A stretch of 64,000 nucleotides of DNA from Pseudomonadota bacterium (GCA_018241665.1 JAFEDK010000019.1:427261-491260), one strand, 5' to 3'; shown: positions 1-9,320, counted from the stretch's first letter. Made by a program: numbers and translations. Notes: a model not told the origin generated them from the sequence alone.

Positions 1-687
1 GGTGAGGTAGAAGGAACCCATCAGCTTGGCCATCGGGATCAGGGAGGCCACGCCGTACTTGCCGATCGTGAAGGCCATCGCGCCAAAGGCACCCAGCGGA
101 GCGAGCTTCATCACGGTATTGACGATGCCGAACATCACGTGGGAGATCTGCTCGACGAAGTCGAAGACCGGCTTGCCCTTCTCACCCATCGCGGCCAGCG
201 AGAAACCGAACAGGATGGCCAGCAGCAGCACCTGCAGGATGTCGCCCTTGGCGAAGGCATCGACGAAGGTGCTCGGGATAATGTTGAGGATGAACTCCAC
301 CGTGCTCTGGGCGTGGGCCTTGGCCGTGAAATCGGCAATGGCCTTGGTGTCCAGGGTCTTAACGTCGGCGTTGAAGCCGGCGCCCGGCGTCGCCACGTTG
401 GCCACCACCAGGCCGATCAGCAGCGCGAAGGTGGACACGATCTCGAAGTACAGCAGGGCCTTGCCGCCGACGCGACCAACCTTCTTCATGTCCTGCATGC
501 CGGCGATGCCGTGCACAACGGTACAGAAGATCACCGGCGCGATGATCATCTTGACGAGCTTGATGAAGCCGTCGCCAAGGGGTTTCAGATCGACCCCCAG
601 CTTGGGCTCGAAGTACCCCAGCAGCACGCCGCAGGCGATGGCGAACAGCACCTGCACGTACAGAACCTTGTAGAACGGCTTCTTCAT
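1..687 (-). CDS. dctA: C4-dicarboxylate transport protein DctA (partial, 3' end outside window)
   Basis: Translating the minus strand from the ATG at 685-687 gives a protein opening [16 protein letters not shown], followed by hydrophobic segments and text such as [20 protein letters not shown], typical of the DctA branch of the dicarboxylate/amino acid:cation symporter family. DctA is an inner-membrane carrier that takes up succinate, fumarate and malate with protons or sodium. About 229 residues are visible, roughly half the usual length of about 430; the C-terminal half lies before position 1. A GGAG ribosome-binding site precedes the ATG, and a TATATA-like -10 lies near 705-711. The gene is divergent from nothing close by: sfsA upstream is on the same strand. 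Confidence 0.92.
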   Translation of the reverse strand, partial: MKKPFYKVLYVQVLFAIACGVLLGYFEPKLGVDLKPLGDGFIKLVKMIIAPVIFCTVVHGIAGMQDMKKVGRVGGKALLYFEIVSTFALLIGLVVANVATPGAGFNADVKTLDTKAIADFTAKAHAQSTVEFILNIIPSTFVDAFAKGDILQVLLLAILFGFSLAAMGEKGKPVFDFVEQISHVMFGIVNTVMKLAPLGAFGAMAFTIGKYGVASLIPMAKLMGSFYLT

Positions 688-807
688 GACGGTTAATCTC
701 CGGTGTTATATAGGACTATGAGACGAACAATAGATCCCTCACCGAAGCCCCGAAATTGTGTCCTCCCCCATTGTGGACGGCCCTATTGTGGATGTCCGTA
801 ATAGGCC

Positions 808-825
808 AAGCCCCTCCGACGGGGG
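808..825 (-). terminator. Possible terminator hairpin 3' of sfsA
   Basis: CCCCTCCGACGGGG forms a short GC stem immediately after the sfsA stop codon at 826-828 (minus strand). There is no clear T-tract, so this is only a possible factor-independent terminator. Confidence 0.35.
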
Positions 826-1533
826 TCAGTCTGGCACAACGACCGCCAGTCGCCGCCCGAGGACAATGCCTTCCGGCGTAACCTCGCCCCCCAGCGCGAA
901 CACCTCGACGCCCTGCGCCAGCGCCTCACGGAGTGCCCGCCCGTAGGCCGGATCGATGTGGTCCGCGGGTCGCACCTCGTCCACGTCACCGCGCTGCACG
1001 CAGAAGACCAGCGCCGCCCGGTGGCCGCCCGCCACCATCGCGCTCATCTCGCGCAGATGCTTGGTGCCGCGCGTCGTCACCGCATCCGGGAAGAAAGCCA
1101 CGCGCCCATCCACCGCGGCGGTGACGTTCTTGACCTCCACGTAGCAGGCGGGCCGGCCGCTCTCCTGCAGCAAAAGATCGATACGGCTGCCCTCGCCATA
1201 CTTCACCTCCGGGCGGATCGTTCCATAGCCGGCCAGCTCCGGCAGCACGCCGGCCTCGATCGCCTCCCGCACCAGGCCGTTGCTGCGCCCGGTATGCACG
1301 CCGACCACGCAGCCCGGCGCCACCTCCACCAGTTCCCAGGTCCATTTGAGCTTGCGCGCCGGATTGTCCGCCGGCGACAGCCACACCCTGCTGCCCGGCG
1401 TCTTGCAGCCGAGCATCGAGCCGGTATTAGGGCAGTGGGCGGTCACCAGCCCGGCATCGGTTTCGACATCGGCCAGGAAACGCTGATAACGCCGTACGAG
1501 ACGGCCTTCGACAAGCGGATGAGGGAAGCGCAT
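826..1533 (-). CDS. sfsA: DNA/RNA nuclease SfsA
   Basis: A 235-residue protein with the SfsA signature HCPNTGSM at residues 33-40 and a PD-(D/E)XK-type core: Asp119 in SRIDLLL and EVKNVT at 133-138. The length matches the family (about 230-240). SfsA proteins pair an N-terminal OB-like domain with a C-terminal nuclease fold. The name 'sugar fermentation stimulation' is historical and the cellular role is not well settled. It is transcribed alone, with rquA divergent upstream and dctA downstream on the same strand. Confidence in the family is high. Confidence 0.95.
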   Translation of the reverse strand: MRFPHPLVEGRLVRRYQRFLADVETDAGLVTAHCPNTGSMLGCKTPGSRVWLSPADNPARKLKWTWELVEVAPGCVVGVHTGRSNGLVREAIEAGVLPELAGYGTIRPEVKYGEGSRIDLLLQESGRPACYVEVKNVTAAVDGRVAFFPDAVTTRGTKHLREMSAMVAGGHRAALVFCVQRGDVDEVRPADHIDPAYGRALREALAQGVEVFALGGEVTPEGIVLGRRLAVVVPD

Positions 1534-1600
1534 GGTGAATAAATGGCCATAAAGGATGCGGTCATCAGCCTGTCCGCATGGAAAAAATCACATCGCAAGG

Positions 1601-1616
1601 GGCACGAATTCGTGCC
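1601..1616. promoter_or_regulatory. Perfect 16-bp palindrome between sfsA and rquA
   Basis: GGCACGAATTCGTGCC is an exact palindrome in the divergent sfsA/rquA intergenic region, about 100 bp upstream of the rquA start. It could be an operator or a relic of an extragenic repeat. There is no direct evidence for either. Confidence 0.4.
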
Positions 1617-1714
1617 GCCGCCGTATCATGCCCCTAGAAGGCAAGCGTGGTGCGGCTTTGCGCCGGATCACCCATTACAACCCGCCGAACAACGACAGCC
1701 AACAACACCAAGCC

Positions 1715-2398
1715 ATGCGCGATCCTTCCCCAGCGGCGGCCAGCGAGCTGCCCGACTATCTCCGCGAAACCTATACCTGGGCCTATCTCGACCACCGCAC
1801 CGTGCCCTGGCTGGACCGGCCGGTGGTGGTATCGGCGATCCTGTGGGGCAACGCCAGCCGCCTGATGGACAGCGCCGTGCGGGAATTCAGCCCCGGCCAG
1901 CGGGTGCTGCAGGCAGCGGCGGTGTATGGCGATTTTTCGCCGCGCCTGGCCCGCCAGCTCGGTGACGAAGGCCAGCTGACGGTGCTCGACGTGGCGCCGA
2001 TCCAGATCGCCAACACCCGGCGCAAGCTCGCTCCCTGGCCCCACGCCCACGCCCAGGTCGCCGACCTCACCGAGCCGGTGGGCGCCACCTTCGACGCCGC
2101 CTGTTGCTTCTTCCTGCTCCACGAAGTCCCGCCCCACGCGCGCCGGCGCATCGTCGCCAACCTGCTGGCGGCGGTCGAACCGGGTGGCAAGATCGTCTTC
2201 GTGGACTACCACCAGCCGCGCTGGTGGCACCCGATGGGGCCGATCATGGCACTGGTGTTCCGCTACCTGGAACCCTTCGCCAACTCCCTGCTGGCCGACT
2301 CGATCGACAGCCTGGTGCCGGAATGCGCCGACTTCGAATGGCGCAAGGAAACCTGTTTCGGCGGGCTGTACCAGAAGGTGGTGGGCATCCGGCGCTGA
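1715..2398 (+). CDS. rquA: Rhodoquinone biosynthesis methyltransferase-like protein RquA
   Basis: The reading frame is open from 1556, but the conserved part starts at ATG 1715 (MRDPSPAAASELPDYLRETY), giving 227 residues. Landmarks are YTWAYL near the N-terminus, ILWGN, VYGDFSPRLARQL in place of the usual SAM-binding glycine loop, CCFFLLHEVPP, and VDYHQPRWWHP. This pattern matches RquA as I recall it. RquA is a methyltransferase-fold enzyme that exchanges the 2-methoxy group of ubiquinone for an amino group to make rhodoquinone, the low-potential quinone used in anaerobic fumarate respiration. It could instead be another class I methyltransferase; the VYGD motif and the Trp/Tyr-rich N-terminus favour RquA. 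It is monocistronic and convergent with the cobalamin run. Confidence 0.8.
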   Translation: MRDPSPAAASELPDYLRETYTWAYLDHRTVPWLDRPVVVSAILWGNASRLMDSAVREFSPGQRVLQAAAVYGDFSPRLARQLGDEGQLTVLDVAPIQIANTRRKLAPWPHAHAQVADLTEPVGATFDAACCFFLLHEVPPHARRRIVANLLAAVEPGGKIVFVDYHQPRWWHPMGPIMALVFRYLEPFANSLLADSIDSLVPECADFEWRKETCFGGLYQKVVGIRR

Positions 2399-2427
2399 GG
2401 CTCCTCCCGCCCTGACAGCGATGGGAT

Positions 2428-2552
2428 GGGCGAATGAATTCGCCCCTACGGGAGACCGGGGGGAGCGATTCCGTGGGGGCGAATTCATTCGCCCGCGGAC
2501 TTCCTTCGAGCACGACACCTACCCCAGTGGAGTTGGGCGAATGAATTCGCCG
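2428..2552. repeat. Three copies of an 18-bp palindromic repeat (REP-like)
   Basis: GGGCGAATGAATTCGCCC occurs at 2428-2445, in inverse orientation at 2477-2494, and with a diverged last base or two at 2535-2552. Each copy is an inverted repeat GGGCGAAT/ATTCGCCC around a two-base centre. The cluster fills the convergent gap between rquA and the cobalamin-binding protein gene. This looks like a repetitive extragenic palindrome; it may also act as a bidirectional terminator. Confidence 0.75.
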
Positions 2553-2579
2553 CCACAGGATGGCCCCTGTGGCAGGACA

Positions 2580-3386
2580 TCAGCCCTCTGCCAACTGATC
2601 CAGGCAGGCCGCGACCGCCGGCAGTCCTTCGCGGATTGCGGCCGGTCCCGGTGCCAGCAGGATCGCCGACTTGATCTCGAAGACTCGCCCGTCGCGCACC
2701 GCCGGGAGCGCGTCCCAGCCCGGTCGCGACGTGACGTGGCCCGGCTGGAAATGCTTGCCGCACCAGGAGCCGATGATCACCTCCGGCGCCCGTGGGATGA
2801 CCAGCGCCGCATCGGCGAGGATCCGCTGCTTCGCATTGGGATGCACCGACAGCTCGCCGAAACAGTCTTCGCCGCCGGCGATGCCGATCATCTCGGACAC
2901 CCAGCGGATGCCGGTGATCAGCGGCTCGTTCCACTCCTCGAAATAAACCTTCGGCCTCCGCCCCAGACTCACCGCGCGAGCTTCACCACGGGCACGTACC
3001 TCTGAAATCGTCGCCTCCAGCTCGGCCACCAGTGCCAGCGCCTTCTGCTCGGCGCCGACCAACCGGCCGACGGTCTCCACCATGGCGAGGATGCCATCCA
3101 CGCTGCGGTGGTTGAAGACATGCACCGCCACCCCGGCCTTCACCAGATCCCGCGCGATATCGCCCTGCAGATCGGAGAAAGCCAGTACCAGGTCCGGCTC
3201 GACGGCCAGGATGCGCTCGATCTTGGCACTGCTGAAGCCACTGACCTTGGGCTTCTCCTTGCGCGCCCGCGGCGGATGGGTGGTGAAGCCGGAGATGCCG
3301 GCGATGCGCGCCTCCTCGCCGAGCAGGTAGAGCACCTCGACGGTTTCGGTAGACAGGCAGACGATGCGTTGGGGCAGACGGGACAT
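2580..3386 (-). CDS. Cobalamin-binding protein of the BtuF/FepB substrate-binding family, no signal peptide
   Basis: A 268-residue protein with the class III periplasmic-binding fold: IVCLSTETVEVLYLLGEEARIAGIS at the start, KIERILAVEPDLVLAFSDLQ in the middle, and FEEWNEPLITGIRWVSEMI in the second lobe. These are the landmarks of vitamin B12 or siderophore binding proteins. Unlike btuF at 4409-5278 it begins MSRLPQRIVCLS with no hydrophobic leader, so as annotated it would stay in the cytoplasm. No upstream in-frame ATG with a leader is evident. It is last in the minus-strand run cbiB-cobD-btuF-unknown, 10 bp after the preceding gene, which supports a role in corrinoid binding or salvage. The substrate is inferred from context. 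Confidence 0.8.
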   Translation of the reverse strand: MSRLPQRIVCLSTETVEVLYLLGEEARIAGISGFTTHPPRARKEKPKVSGFSSAKIERILAVEPDLVLAFSDLQGDIARDLVKAGVAVHVFNHRSVDGILAMVETVGRLVGAEQKALALVAELEATISEVRARGEARAVSLGRRPKVYFEEWNEPLITGIRWVSEMIGIAGGEDCFGELSVHPNAKQRILADAALVIPRAPEVIIGSWCGKHFQPGHVTSRPGWDALPAVRDGRVFEIKSAILLAPGPAAIREGLPAVAACLDQLAEG

Positions 3387-3395
3387 GGTTTCGCG

Positions 3396-4412
3396 TTATC
3401 GGGGATAAGGGGTCGGACAAGGCTGGCGGTCACCGGCCGGGTTGCATAGCCGGACCTGGGCCAGGAAGGCTTCCGCCGCCGCCCGCGGGGCCGCACTGTC
3501 GACCTTCAGCTGCTCGGTGTCGCCCGCTGGCAGGCGCCAGGCGCGCTGGACCACATACAGGTAGTCCGGCCCCTCGATGGCCTTCACGACCGCCATCTCG
3601 GCGTAGTTGGTGTCCGGCACCCGGGGGCAGACCAGGTAGGTCTGCGCGATCTCGCCGCTGGCCTCGTCGCCGGGCAGAGCCTCCACCGGACCAGCCGGCA
3701 AGCCGCAGCGGGACTCGCGTGCCCGTTGCATGCCTTCAAGCAGGGCCCGCGCCTGGCCCCGGCTGTTCACCCGCGGCAGGCCCTGCACGCCGATCAGCTG
3801 CGTCCATTCCCGCGGACTGTCGCCGAGGGGCACGAAATCCGCATTCCAGCCCCGTGCGCCGGCACTGTTGGCGGCCGGCACACTGTCCGGCGGCAACGGC
3901 AGGTTGAGCCAGCGCACCTGCCCGGCAGCCTCCTCGGTGCTACGGACCGCCGCCAGTTCCTGCAGGCGGCGCAGCGGGGGGTCGAGCTCGGCCTGGAAAT
4001 CGGTGGCACTGCTCTCGCTGACCTTCAGCTGGGAACGGCTGGCCTCGAAGCTGTACCACACGTCGTAGTGGCGTACCACGCCGCAGGCCTGCACCGACCA
4101 GCGCTCGAGAGCGTGGTGCACGCGGTACGGGCGGGTCTCGATGAGGTCCGGCGCGGCCTGCACCGTATCGAAGACGATCATGTCCCTGCAGGCCTTGCTG
4201 CGCCGGCCTTCCAGTTCCTCGATGCGTTCCACGACCTTGTCCTGGGCCGCCGCCTGGCGCCATGCGCCGGCATAGCCCGGCACCTTGCGCTGATCGGCGG
4301 GAACGGCGGCCACCTGGCCGATGCGGGTGACGACCTCGCCGGGCAGCGGGCCGGCATCGGCCATCCGCAGCGCCGCCGCCAGCACCAGGCCCAGCAGGAA
4401 ACGGCCTTTCAT
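3396..4412 (-). CDS. Uncharacterised exported protein in the cobalamin run
   Basis: The start is ATG 4412, which overlaps the btuF stop in an ATGA arrangement. An upstream extension of the frame is only shadow sequence over btuF. The product has 338 residues. It begins MKGRFLLGLVLAAALRMADA, a plausible Sec signal peptide cleaved after ADA. The mature part has several cysteines (RRSKACRDM, VQACGVVRHYDVWY, SRCGLPAG, TYLVCPRVPD) that could form disulfides. I recognise no domain. Translational coupling to btuF suggests an envelope role connected with corrinoid uptake, but this rests on position alone. Confidence 0.75.
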   Translation of the reverse strand: MKGRFLLGLVLAAALRMADAGPLPGEVVTRIGQVAAVPADQRKVPGYAGAWRQAAAQDKVVERIEELEGRRSKACRDMIVFDTVQAAPDLIETRPYRVHHALERWSVQACGVVRHYDVWYSFEASRSQLKVSESSATDFQAELDPPLRRLQELAAVRSTEEAAGQVRWLNLPLPPDSVPAANSAGARGWNADFVPLGDSPREWTQLIGVQGLPRVNSRGQARALLEGMQRARESRCGLPAGPVEALPGDEASGEIAQTYLVCPRVPDTNYAEMAVVKAIEGPDYLYVVQRAWRLPAGDTEQLKVDSAAPRAAAEAFLAQVRLCNPAGDRQPCPTPYPR

Positions 4413-5278
4413 CGCTTGGCGCGGGCTTCTTCGAGCTGGCCGCACAGGCGCTCGGCCCCGTCGAGGATGCGCGGCGTGTGACGCTGGATCTGGTCCGGCG
4501 GAATGAAGAACAGATTGCCCCGGGCCACCGCCGGCAGCTTGGTCCATTTACGCCAGTCGTCCAGCCACTCCGGCCGGCTCTCGCCCATCCCGCTGGCAAC
4601 GAGGACATCCGGCGCAGCCGCCAACACCGCCTCCACGTCGATGGTCGGCGCCAGCACCGGCAGCTTGGCGAATACATTGTCGCCGCCGCACAGGCGGATC
4701 ACGTCGGAAATGAGGTGCTCGCCGTTAATGGTCATCAGCGGCCGGTTCCAGATCTCGTAGAAGACCCGCAGCTTCGGTCGCCCGGAGTACCTGGCCGCCA
4801 GCGCCGCATGGCGGTTGCGGAAGGCCTGTGCGGCAGCATCCGCCACGGCCTCGCTGCCAGCCAGGCGACCGAGCTGGGACAGGCTGCGGGCTACGTCCTC
4901 GATACGCCGCGGCTCGTTGATGAAGACCGGAACACCAAGGGCTTTCAGCTTGTCCAGATGGGCGTCCCGGTTGCCGCTCTTCCAGGCGACCACCAGGTCG
5001 GGCTTGAGGGCGGCGACCTTTTCCATGTCCGGCGCCGTATAGCTGCCAACCCGCGGGATCTTGCCCGCCGCCTGCGGGTAGTCGCTGTACTGCACCGCAC
5101 CGACCACCCGGTCGCCGGCACCGGCGGCGAACAGCAGCTCGGTCACATGGGGTGCCAGGCTGACGATCCGCCGGGCCGGCTGGGCAAGACGGAGGGTCTG
5201 GCCCTGATCGTCGGTGACATCGATGGAAGCCCGGGCGAAACCGGAAACGAGCAACAAGCCGAGAAGAAGCCCACGCAT
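4409..5278 (-). CDS. btuF: Periplasmic vitamin B12-binding protein BtuF
   Basis: A 289-residue protein with an N-terminal signal peptide (MRGLLLGLLLVSGFARA). The BtuF landmarks follow: RIVSLAPHVTELLFAAGAGDRVVG, SYTAPDMEKVAALKPDLVVAW, and FYEIWNRPLMTINGEHLISDVI. BtuF captures cobalamin in the periplasm and delivers it to the BtuCD ABC transporter. No btuC or btuD gene is in the window, so the membrane part must be elsewhere. It follows cobD by 24 bp on the same strand and overlaps the next gene by 4 bp, so it is probably part of one transcript with cbiB and cobD. Confidence 0.9.
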   Translation of the reverse strand: MRGLLLGLLLVSGFARASIDVTDDQGQTLRLAQPARRIVSLAPHVTELLFAAGAGDRVVGAVQYSDYPQAAGKIPRVGSYTAPDMEKVAALKPDLVVAWKSGNRDAHLDKLKALGVPVFINEPRRIEDVARSLSQLGRLAGSEAVADAAAQAFRNRHAALAARYSGRPKLRVFYEIWNRPLMTINGEHLISDVIRLCGGDNVFAKLPVLAPTIDVEAVLAAAPDVLVASGMGESRPEWLDDWRKWTKLPAVARGNLFFIPPDQIQRHTPRILDGAERLCGQLEEARAKR

Positions 5279-5302
5279 TCAGAAATCTTTCAGTAAAGGT
5301 CG

Positions 5303-6274
5303 TTACAGTCGGCCGAGCGCCGCCGCCAGGCGCGACCACTCGGTCTCGTCGCCTGGCAGGCCGAAGCGCAGACCGGACGGGGTTTCGAATAGACGGGTCA
5401 GGATGCCCTGCTCCGCAAGGCGGGCGTGAATGTCGGCCGCACGGGACGTCGGCCGCCATTGGAACAATGCCGTACCAGCACCACCGGCAAGACCGTGGCG
5501 ATCCAGCAAATCAGCGAGCCGGCGGCTGTCGGCCGTCAGGCTCTCCCGCGTCGCGTGCTGCCAGGCCCGGTCGGCCAGCGCCGCGGCAGTCACCGCCCGC
5601 GCCGGGCCGGATACCGCCCACGGCCCGAGCCGCTCGGCCAGTTGCACGCGCAGCGCCGCCTCGGCAAACACGAAACCGACCCGCGCCCCGGCCAGGCCGA
5701 AGAATTTGCCCACCGAGCGCAACACCACCAGGCCGGGACTCCCCACCAGCGGCACCAGGCTGTCGGCTGGATCGGCATCGATGAAGGCCTCATCCACGAT
5801 CAGGCGCCCGCCACGGCTCGCCAGGTCTTCCCGCCAGGCCAGCAGTTGCCGGCGCAAGAAACGCTGGCCGTCCGGATTGTTGGGCTGTACCAGCAGCAGC
5901 GTGTCGGCGTCGCGCACTGCGGCATCGATGCGCTCGGCCGGCAATGCCTGCAGCGCGTGGCCGCGCCACGCGTGGGGATGCTCCGCGTAAGTCGGCGCCA
6001 GCGTGACCACGCGGCCGGGCGGAAAGCACGCCGGCAGCACCTGGATCGCCGCCTGCGAGCCGGCCACCGGCAGCAGTTCCGGGCTGCCGTAATAGGCTGC
6101 GGCAGCGGCCTCCAGACCGTCGTCGTCCTCCGGCAGACGTTGCCAGACCTCTGGCGCCAGCGCCGGCACCGGATAGGCCCGGGGATTGATGCCGGTGGAC
6201 AGATCGACCCATTCGCCCAGCGGAATGCCGTAGCGCTGCGCCGCGCTACGCAGGCGACCGCCGTGCTCAAGCAT
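5303..6274 (-). CDS. cobD: Threonine-phosphate decarboxylase (CobD/CobC), cobalamin side-chain synthesis
   Basis: A 323-residue aminotransferase-fold PLP enzyme. It opens [18 protein letters not shown] and [10 protein letters not shown], the usual start of this family. QPNNPDG lies at 130-136, DEAF at 161-164, and the PLP lysine is Lys190 in [11 protein letters not shown]. The enzyme decarboxylates L-threonine phosphate to (R)-1-aminopropan-2-ol phosphate, the linker that CbiB attaches to cobyric acid. It overlaps the end of cbiB by 8 bp, so the two enzymes of the same step are translationally coupled. The symbol follows Salmonella usage; Pseudomonas usage calls it cobC. Confidence 0.92.
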   Translation of the reverse strand: MLEHGGRLRSAAQRYGIPLGEWVDLSTGINPRAYPVPALAPEVWQRLPEDDDGLEAAAAAYYGSPELLPVAGSQAAIQVLPACFPPGRVVTLAPTYAEHPHAWRGHALQALPAERIDAAVRDADTLLLVQPNNPDGQRFLRRQLLAWREDLASRGGRLIVDEAFIDADPADSLVPLVGSPGLVVLRSVGKFFGLAGARVGFVFAEAALRVQLAERLGPWAVSGPARAVTAAALADRAWQHATRESLTADSRRLADLLDRHGLAGGAGTALFQWRPTSRAADIHARLAEQGILTRLFETPSGLRFGLPGDETEWSRLAAALGRL

Positions 6275-7208
6275 GGATGCACACGCTGACGATGGCGACG
6301 CCCAGCAACCACAGCCACACGCTGTTCTGCACCAGGGCCAGCGCCTTGTCGATGTCCGCCGCGGCCGCCGGACGACCGGCGCCCAGGGACGGACGGGTCT
6401 CCAGGTGGCCGTGGTAGATCGCCGGACCGCCGAGGGAGAGGTCCAGCGCGCCGGCGCCGGAAGCCATCACCGGGCCAGCATTGGGGCTGTCCCAGGTCGG
6501 CGCCTGGGTGCGCCAGCAGCGCAGCGCGGTCGCCGTGTGGCCGAGCAGCGCGTAGCTCAGCGCGGTCAGCCGCGCCGGGATGAAATTGAGCACGTCGTCG
6601 ATGCGCGCCGCCGCCCAGCCGAAGCGCAGGTAACGCTCCGTGCGGTAGCCCCACATCGCGTCCAGCGTGTTGGCGAGGCGGAACATCAGCGCTCCCGGCC
6701 CACCCAGCAGCGCAAACCAGAACAGCGCGCCGAAGATCGCATCGTTGCCGTTCTCCAGCACCGATTCGACGGTGGCCTTGGCCACGCCGGACTCGTCCAG
6801 CTCGGCCGTGTCGCGGGACACGATCCACGACAGGCGGCCGCGCGCACCGGCCAGATCACCAGCCGCCAGAGGGGTGGCCACAGCCCGCGCATGTTCGGCC
6901 AGGCTGCGGCCACCGATCGCCGCGTACAGCAGCACCACGTCGAGCAGCATGCCGAACCAGAAATGCCCCTCCCGCAGCGAGCCGGCCAGCGCAACCCACG
7001 GCAACACCGCCACGCTCCAGGCGAGCAGGCCGACGGCCCGGTTGATGACGCCGATGCGGCGGAACAGGCGCTCGACGGCCGCCGCGTAGCGGCCGAAGCC
7101 GACCAGCGGGTGGTAGCGGCGTGGCTCGCCGAGCAGGTGATCGAGCAGCAGACCGAGGGCCATCGGAACGGCGATCGGCAGCAGGGCGAGGAGGTATACA
7201 GCGGACAT
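6267..7208 (-). CDS. cbiB: Adenosylcobinamide-phosphate synthase CbiB
   Basis: Translation from ATG 7208 ([19 protein letters not shown]) gives 313 residues with the CbiB pattern [21 protein letters not shown], then transmembrane segments, [27 protein letters not shown] and a hydrophobic C-terminus. The frame stays open to 8678, but that part is the antisense of cobQ. CbiB is an inner-membrane enzyme joining aminopropanol (phosphate) to adenosylcobyric acid. Only 39 bp separate it from the divergent cobQ, leaving no room for a cobalamin riboswitch on either side. Promoters must lie in or over the opposing 5' ends. Confidence 0.92.
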   Translation of the reverse strand: MSAVYLLALLPIAVPMALGLLLDHLLGEPRRYHPLVGFGRYAAAVERLFRRIGVINRAVGLLAWSVAVLPWVALAGSLREGHFWFGMLLDVVLLYAAIGGRSLAEHARAVATPLAAGDLAGARGRLSWIVSRDTAELDESGVAKATVESVLENGNDAIFGALFWFALLGGPGALMFRLANTLDAMWGYRTERYLRFGWAAARIDDVLNFIPARLTALSYALLGHTATALRCWRTQAPTWDSPNAGPVMASGAGALDLSLGGPAIYHGHLETRPSLGAGRPAAAADIDKALALVQNSVWLWLLGVAIVSVCIHA

Positions 7209-7247
7209 GGGATAATCGAAGGCTTTCTGCACCCGAGATTGTAAGTC

Positions 7248-8759
7248 ATGCGCCACGCCAACACCCTGATGGTTCAGGGCACCACGTCCGACGCGGGCAA
7301 AAGTACCCTGGTCGCCGGCCTCGCCCGCCTGCTGTGGCGGCGCGGCGTGCGGGTGGCGCCGTTCAAGCCGCAGAACATGGCCCTCAACTCGGCGGTGACG
7401 GTGGATGGCGGCGAAATCGGCCGTGCCCAGGCCCTGCAGGCAGTGGCCGCCGGCCTGGAACCCCACACCGACATGAACCCGGTGCTGCTCAAGCCCTCCA
7501 CCGACATCGGCGCCCAGGTCATCATCCACGGCCGCGCAGTGGCCAACCTGTCGGCCCGCGACTACCACGAGTACAAGCCTCGGGCAATGGCCGCGGTGCT
7601 GGAAAGCTACGGCCGCCTGACGGACAAGTACGAGGCTGTGCTCGTCGAAGGCGCCGGCAGCCCGGCGGAAATCAACCTGCGCGACCGGGACATCGCCAAC
7701 ATGGGCTTCGCTGAAGAGGTGGACTGCCCGGTGATCCTCGTCGCCGACATCGACCGTGGCGGCGTCTTCGCCCACCTGGTCGGCACCCTCGACCTGCTGT
7801 CGCCCAGCGAGCAGGCCCGCGTGAAGGGCTTCGTGATCAACCGCTTCCGCGGGGACATCGGCCTGCTGCAGTCCGGCCTCGACTGGCTGGAAGAACGCAC
7901 CGGCCGGCCCGTGCTGGGCGTGCTGCCCTACCTGCACGGCCTCTTCCTCGACGCCGAGGATGCGCTGGCTGACGCCCGCGCCGAGAAGGGCGAAGCCCGC
8001 CTGCGCGTGGTCGCACCGGTCTATCCGCGCATCTCCAACCATACCGACCTGGACGCCTTGCGCCTGCACCCGCAGGTGGATTTCAGCTGGGTCGGCCCCG
8101 GCCAGCCCATTCCGCCGGCCGACCTGATCGTGCTGCCCGGCTCCAAGTCCGTGCAGGCCGATCTGGCCTGGCTGCGCGCCCAGGGCTGGGAGGCGGCGCT
8201 CCGCCGCCACCTGCGCTACGGCGGCAAGCTGGTGGCGATCTGCGGCGGCTACCAGATGCTCGGCCGCCAGCTCCATGATCCGCAGGGCCTCGAAGGCGCT
8301 CCGGCCAGCCTGCCCGGCCTCGGCCTGCTCGACGTGGAAACCACGCTGGAGGCCGAAAAGCAGCTGATCAATGTCAGCGGCACGCTGGCGCTGCCCGGCG
8401 CGCCGAAGGTCCAGGGCTACGAGATCCACATGGGCGTCACCCGCGGCGCGGCCCTTGAACGCCCCGCCGCCCATCTGGCCGACGGCCGTCCCGACGGCGT
8501 GCAGTCGGACGACGGGCAGATCCTCGGCACCTATCTGCATGGCCTGTTCGACCACCCGGACGCCCTCGCCGCACTGCTGGCCTGGGCCGGCGTCAGCGAC
8601 GCGGCGCGCGTCGACCTCGCGGCCCGCCGCCAAGCCGACCTCGACCGCCTCGCCGACAGCATGGAAAAACACCTCCATCTGGACCGCCTCGCCGCCTGCT
8701 TCGGCGATGGCGCCGCAGCCCGTGCCTTGCGTCCGTCATCGCCGGTGGCGCTTGCTTGA
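7248..8759 (+). CDS. cobQ: Cobyric acid synthase CobQ
   Basis: A 503-residue two-domain protein. The N-terminal dethiobiotin-synthetase-like domain has the P-loop variant [10 protein letters not shown] at 11-20, then [10 protein letters not shown] and DIDRGGVFA. The C-terminal class I glutamine amidotransferase-like domain has the nucleophile Cys331 in ICGGYQML and the histidine in [11 protein letters not shown] near residue 429. CobQ amidates four side chains of adenosylcobyrinic acid a,c-diamide using glutamine and ATP. Its length matches the family (about 490-510). It is divergent from cbiB, and its product feeds CbiB. A small cell-division gene follows after 32 bp, perhaps on the same transcript. 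Confidence 0.96.
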   Translation: MRHANTLMVQGTTSDAGKSTLVAGLARLLWRRGVRVAPFKPQNMALNSAVTVDGGEIGRAQALQAVAAGLEPHTDMNPVLLKPSTDIGAQVIIHGRAVANLSARDYHEYKPRAMAAVLESYGRLTDKYEAVLVEGAGSPAEINLRDRDIANMGFAEEVDCPVILVADIDRGGVFAHLVGTLDLLSPSEQARVKGFVINRFRGDIGLLQSGLDWLEERTGRPVLGVLPYLHGLFLDAEDALADARAEKGEARLRVVAPVYPRISNHTDLDALRLHPQVDFSWVGPGQPIPPADLIVLPGSKSVQADLAWLRAQGWEAALRRHLRYGGKLVAICGGYQMLGRQLHDPQGLEGAPASLPGLGLLDVETTLEAEKQLINVSGTLALPGAPKVQGYEIHMGVTRGAALERPAAHLADGRPDGVQSDDGQILGTYLHGLFDHPDALAALLAWAGVSDAARVDLAARRQADLDRLADSMEKHLHLDRLAACFGDGAAARALRPSSPVALA

Positions 8760-8791
8760 CCCCATCCCCGCCCCTCTCTAACATTCGCCGC

Positions 8792-8986
8792 ATGGACGCC
8801 GAACTCGCTTCTCTCGAACAGAAACTCGAACAACTGATCAGCCATTGCACGGCTGCTCGGACTGAAAACCAACGCCTGCGGGAACGGGTCGCCAGCCTCG
8901 AAAGTGCCAACCAGGAACTCAACGCCAAGCTGGGCCAGGTCGGTAGCCGTCTCGAGGATCTTCTCGCCCGCATCCCTGAGGCCTGA
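8792..8986 (+). CDS. TIGR02449-family coiled-coil protein (ZapB-like) next to zapA
   Basis: A 64-residue protein starting at ATG 8792 (MDAELASLEQKLEQLISHC). It is almost entirely heptad-patterned coiled coil, with LRERVASLESANQELNAKL. Small proteins of this type lie directly upstream of zapA in many beta- and gammaproteobacteria and are grouped as TIGR02449. A ZapB-like role in bridging or stabilising the Z-ring is often suggested but, to my knowledge, not shown for this group. It is followed by zapA after 1 bp, so the two are very likely co-translated. Confidence 0.85.
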   Translation: MDAELASLEQKLEQLISHCTAARTENQRLRERVASLESANQELNAKLGQVGSRLEDLLARIPEA

Positions 8987-8987
8987 C

Positions 8988-9284
8988 ATGGAACAGCTGG
9001 ACATCAAGCTGCTGGGACGCGAATACCGCGTAGCCTGCAAACCGGAAGAAAAGGAAGGCCTGCTGGCCGCCGTAGCCTATCTGGACGGCAAGATGCGGGA
9101 CCTGGCCACCAAGACCAACTCATCCGGCGAACGCCTCGCCGTCATGACGGCCCTGAATATCAGCCACGAATTTCTGCAACATCAACGCGCCGGCGGGTTT
9201 GACATCCCGACGCTCAAGCGTAGAATCGAGCACATAAACGGTCGCCTCGATACAGCCCTCGCCGAACAGGAAAACCTGTTCTGA
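8988..9284 (+). CDS. zapA: Cell division protein ZapA
   Basis: A 98-residue protein opening MEQLDIKLLGREYRVACKPEEKEGLLAAV, the standard ZapA N-terminal domain, followed by a C-terminal helix suited to dimeric coiled coil (RRIEHINGRLDTALAEQENLF). ZapA binds FtsZ and promotes filament bundling at midcell. The start at 8988 is fixed by the stop of the upstream small gene at 8984-8986 and by family length. The order TIGR02449-zapA-6S RNA seen here is a conserved arrangement. Confidence 0.95.
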   Translation: MEQLDIKLLGREYRVACKPEEKEGLLAAVAYLDGKMRDLATKTNSSGERLAVMTALNISHEFLQHQRAGGFDIPTLKRRIEHINGRLDTALAEQENLF

Positions 9285-9320
9285 GTACGGTAGATCCGGG
9301 CCACCTGAAAGAGTTTGATA

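Noticed and set aside
7209-7247. Cobalamin riboswitch in front of cobQ or cbiB
   Set aside because: The divergent gap is only 39 bp, far shorter than a cobalamin riboswitch of about 200 nt, and no B12-box sequence is seen.
7209-8678. Minus-strand extension of the cbiB frame, giving an 803-residue open frame
   Set aside because: It is the antisense of cobQ. The CbiB family begins at the methionine at 7208, and the extension has the low-complexity His/Gln/Gly-rich look of a shadow frame.
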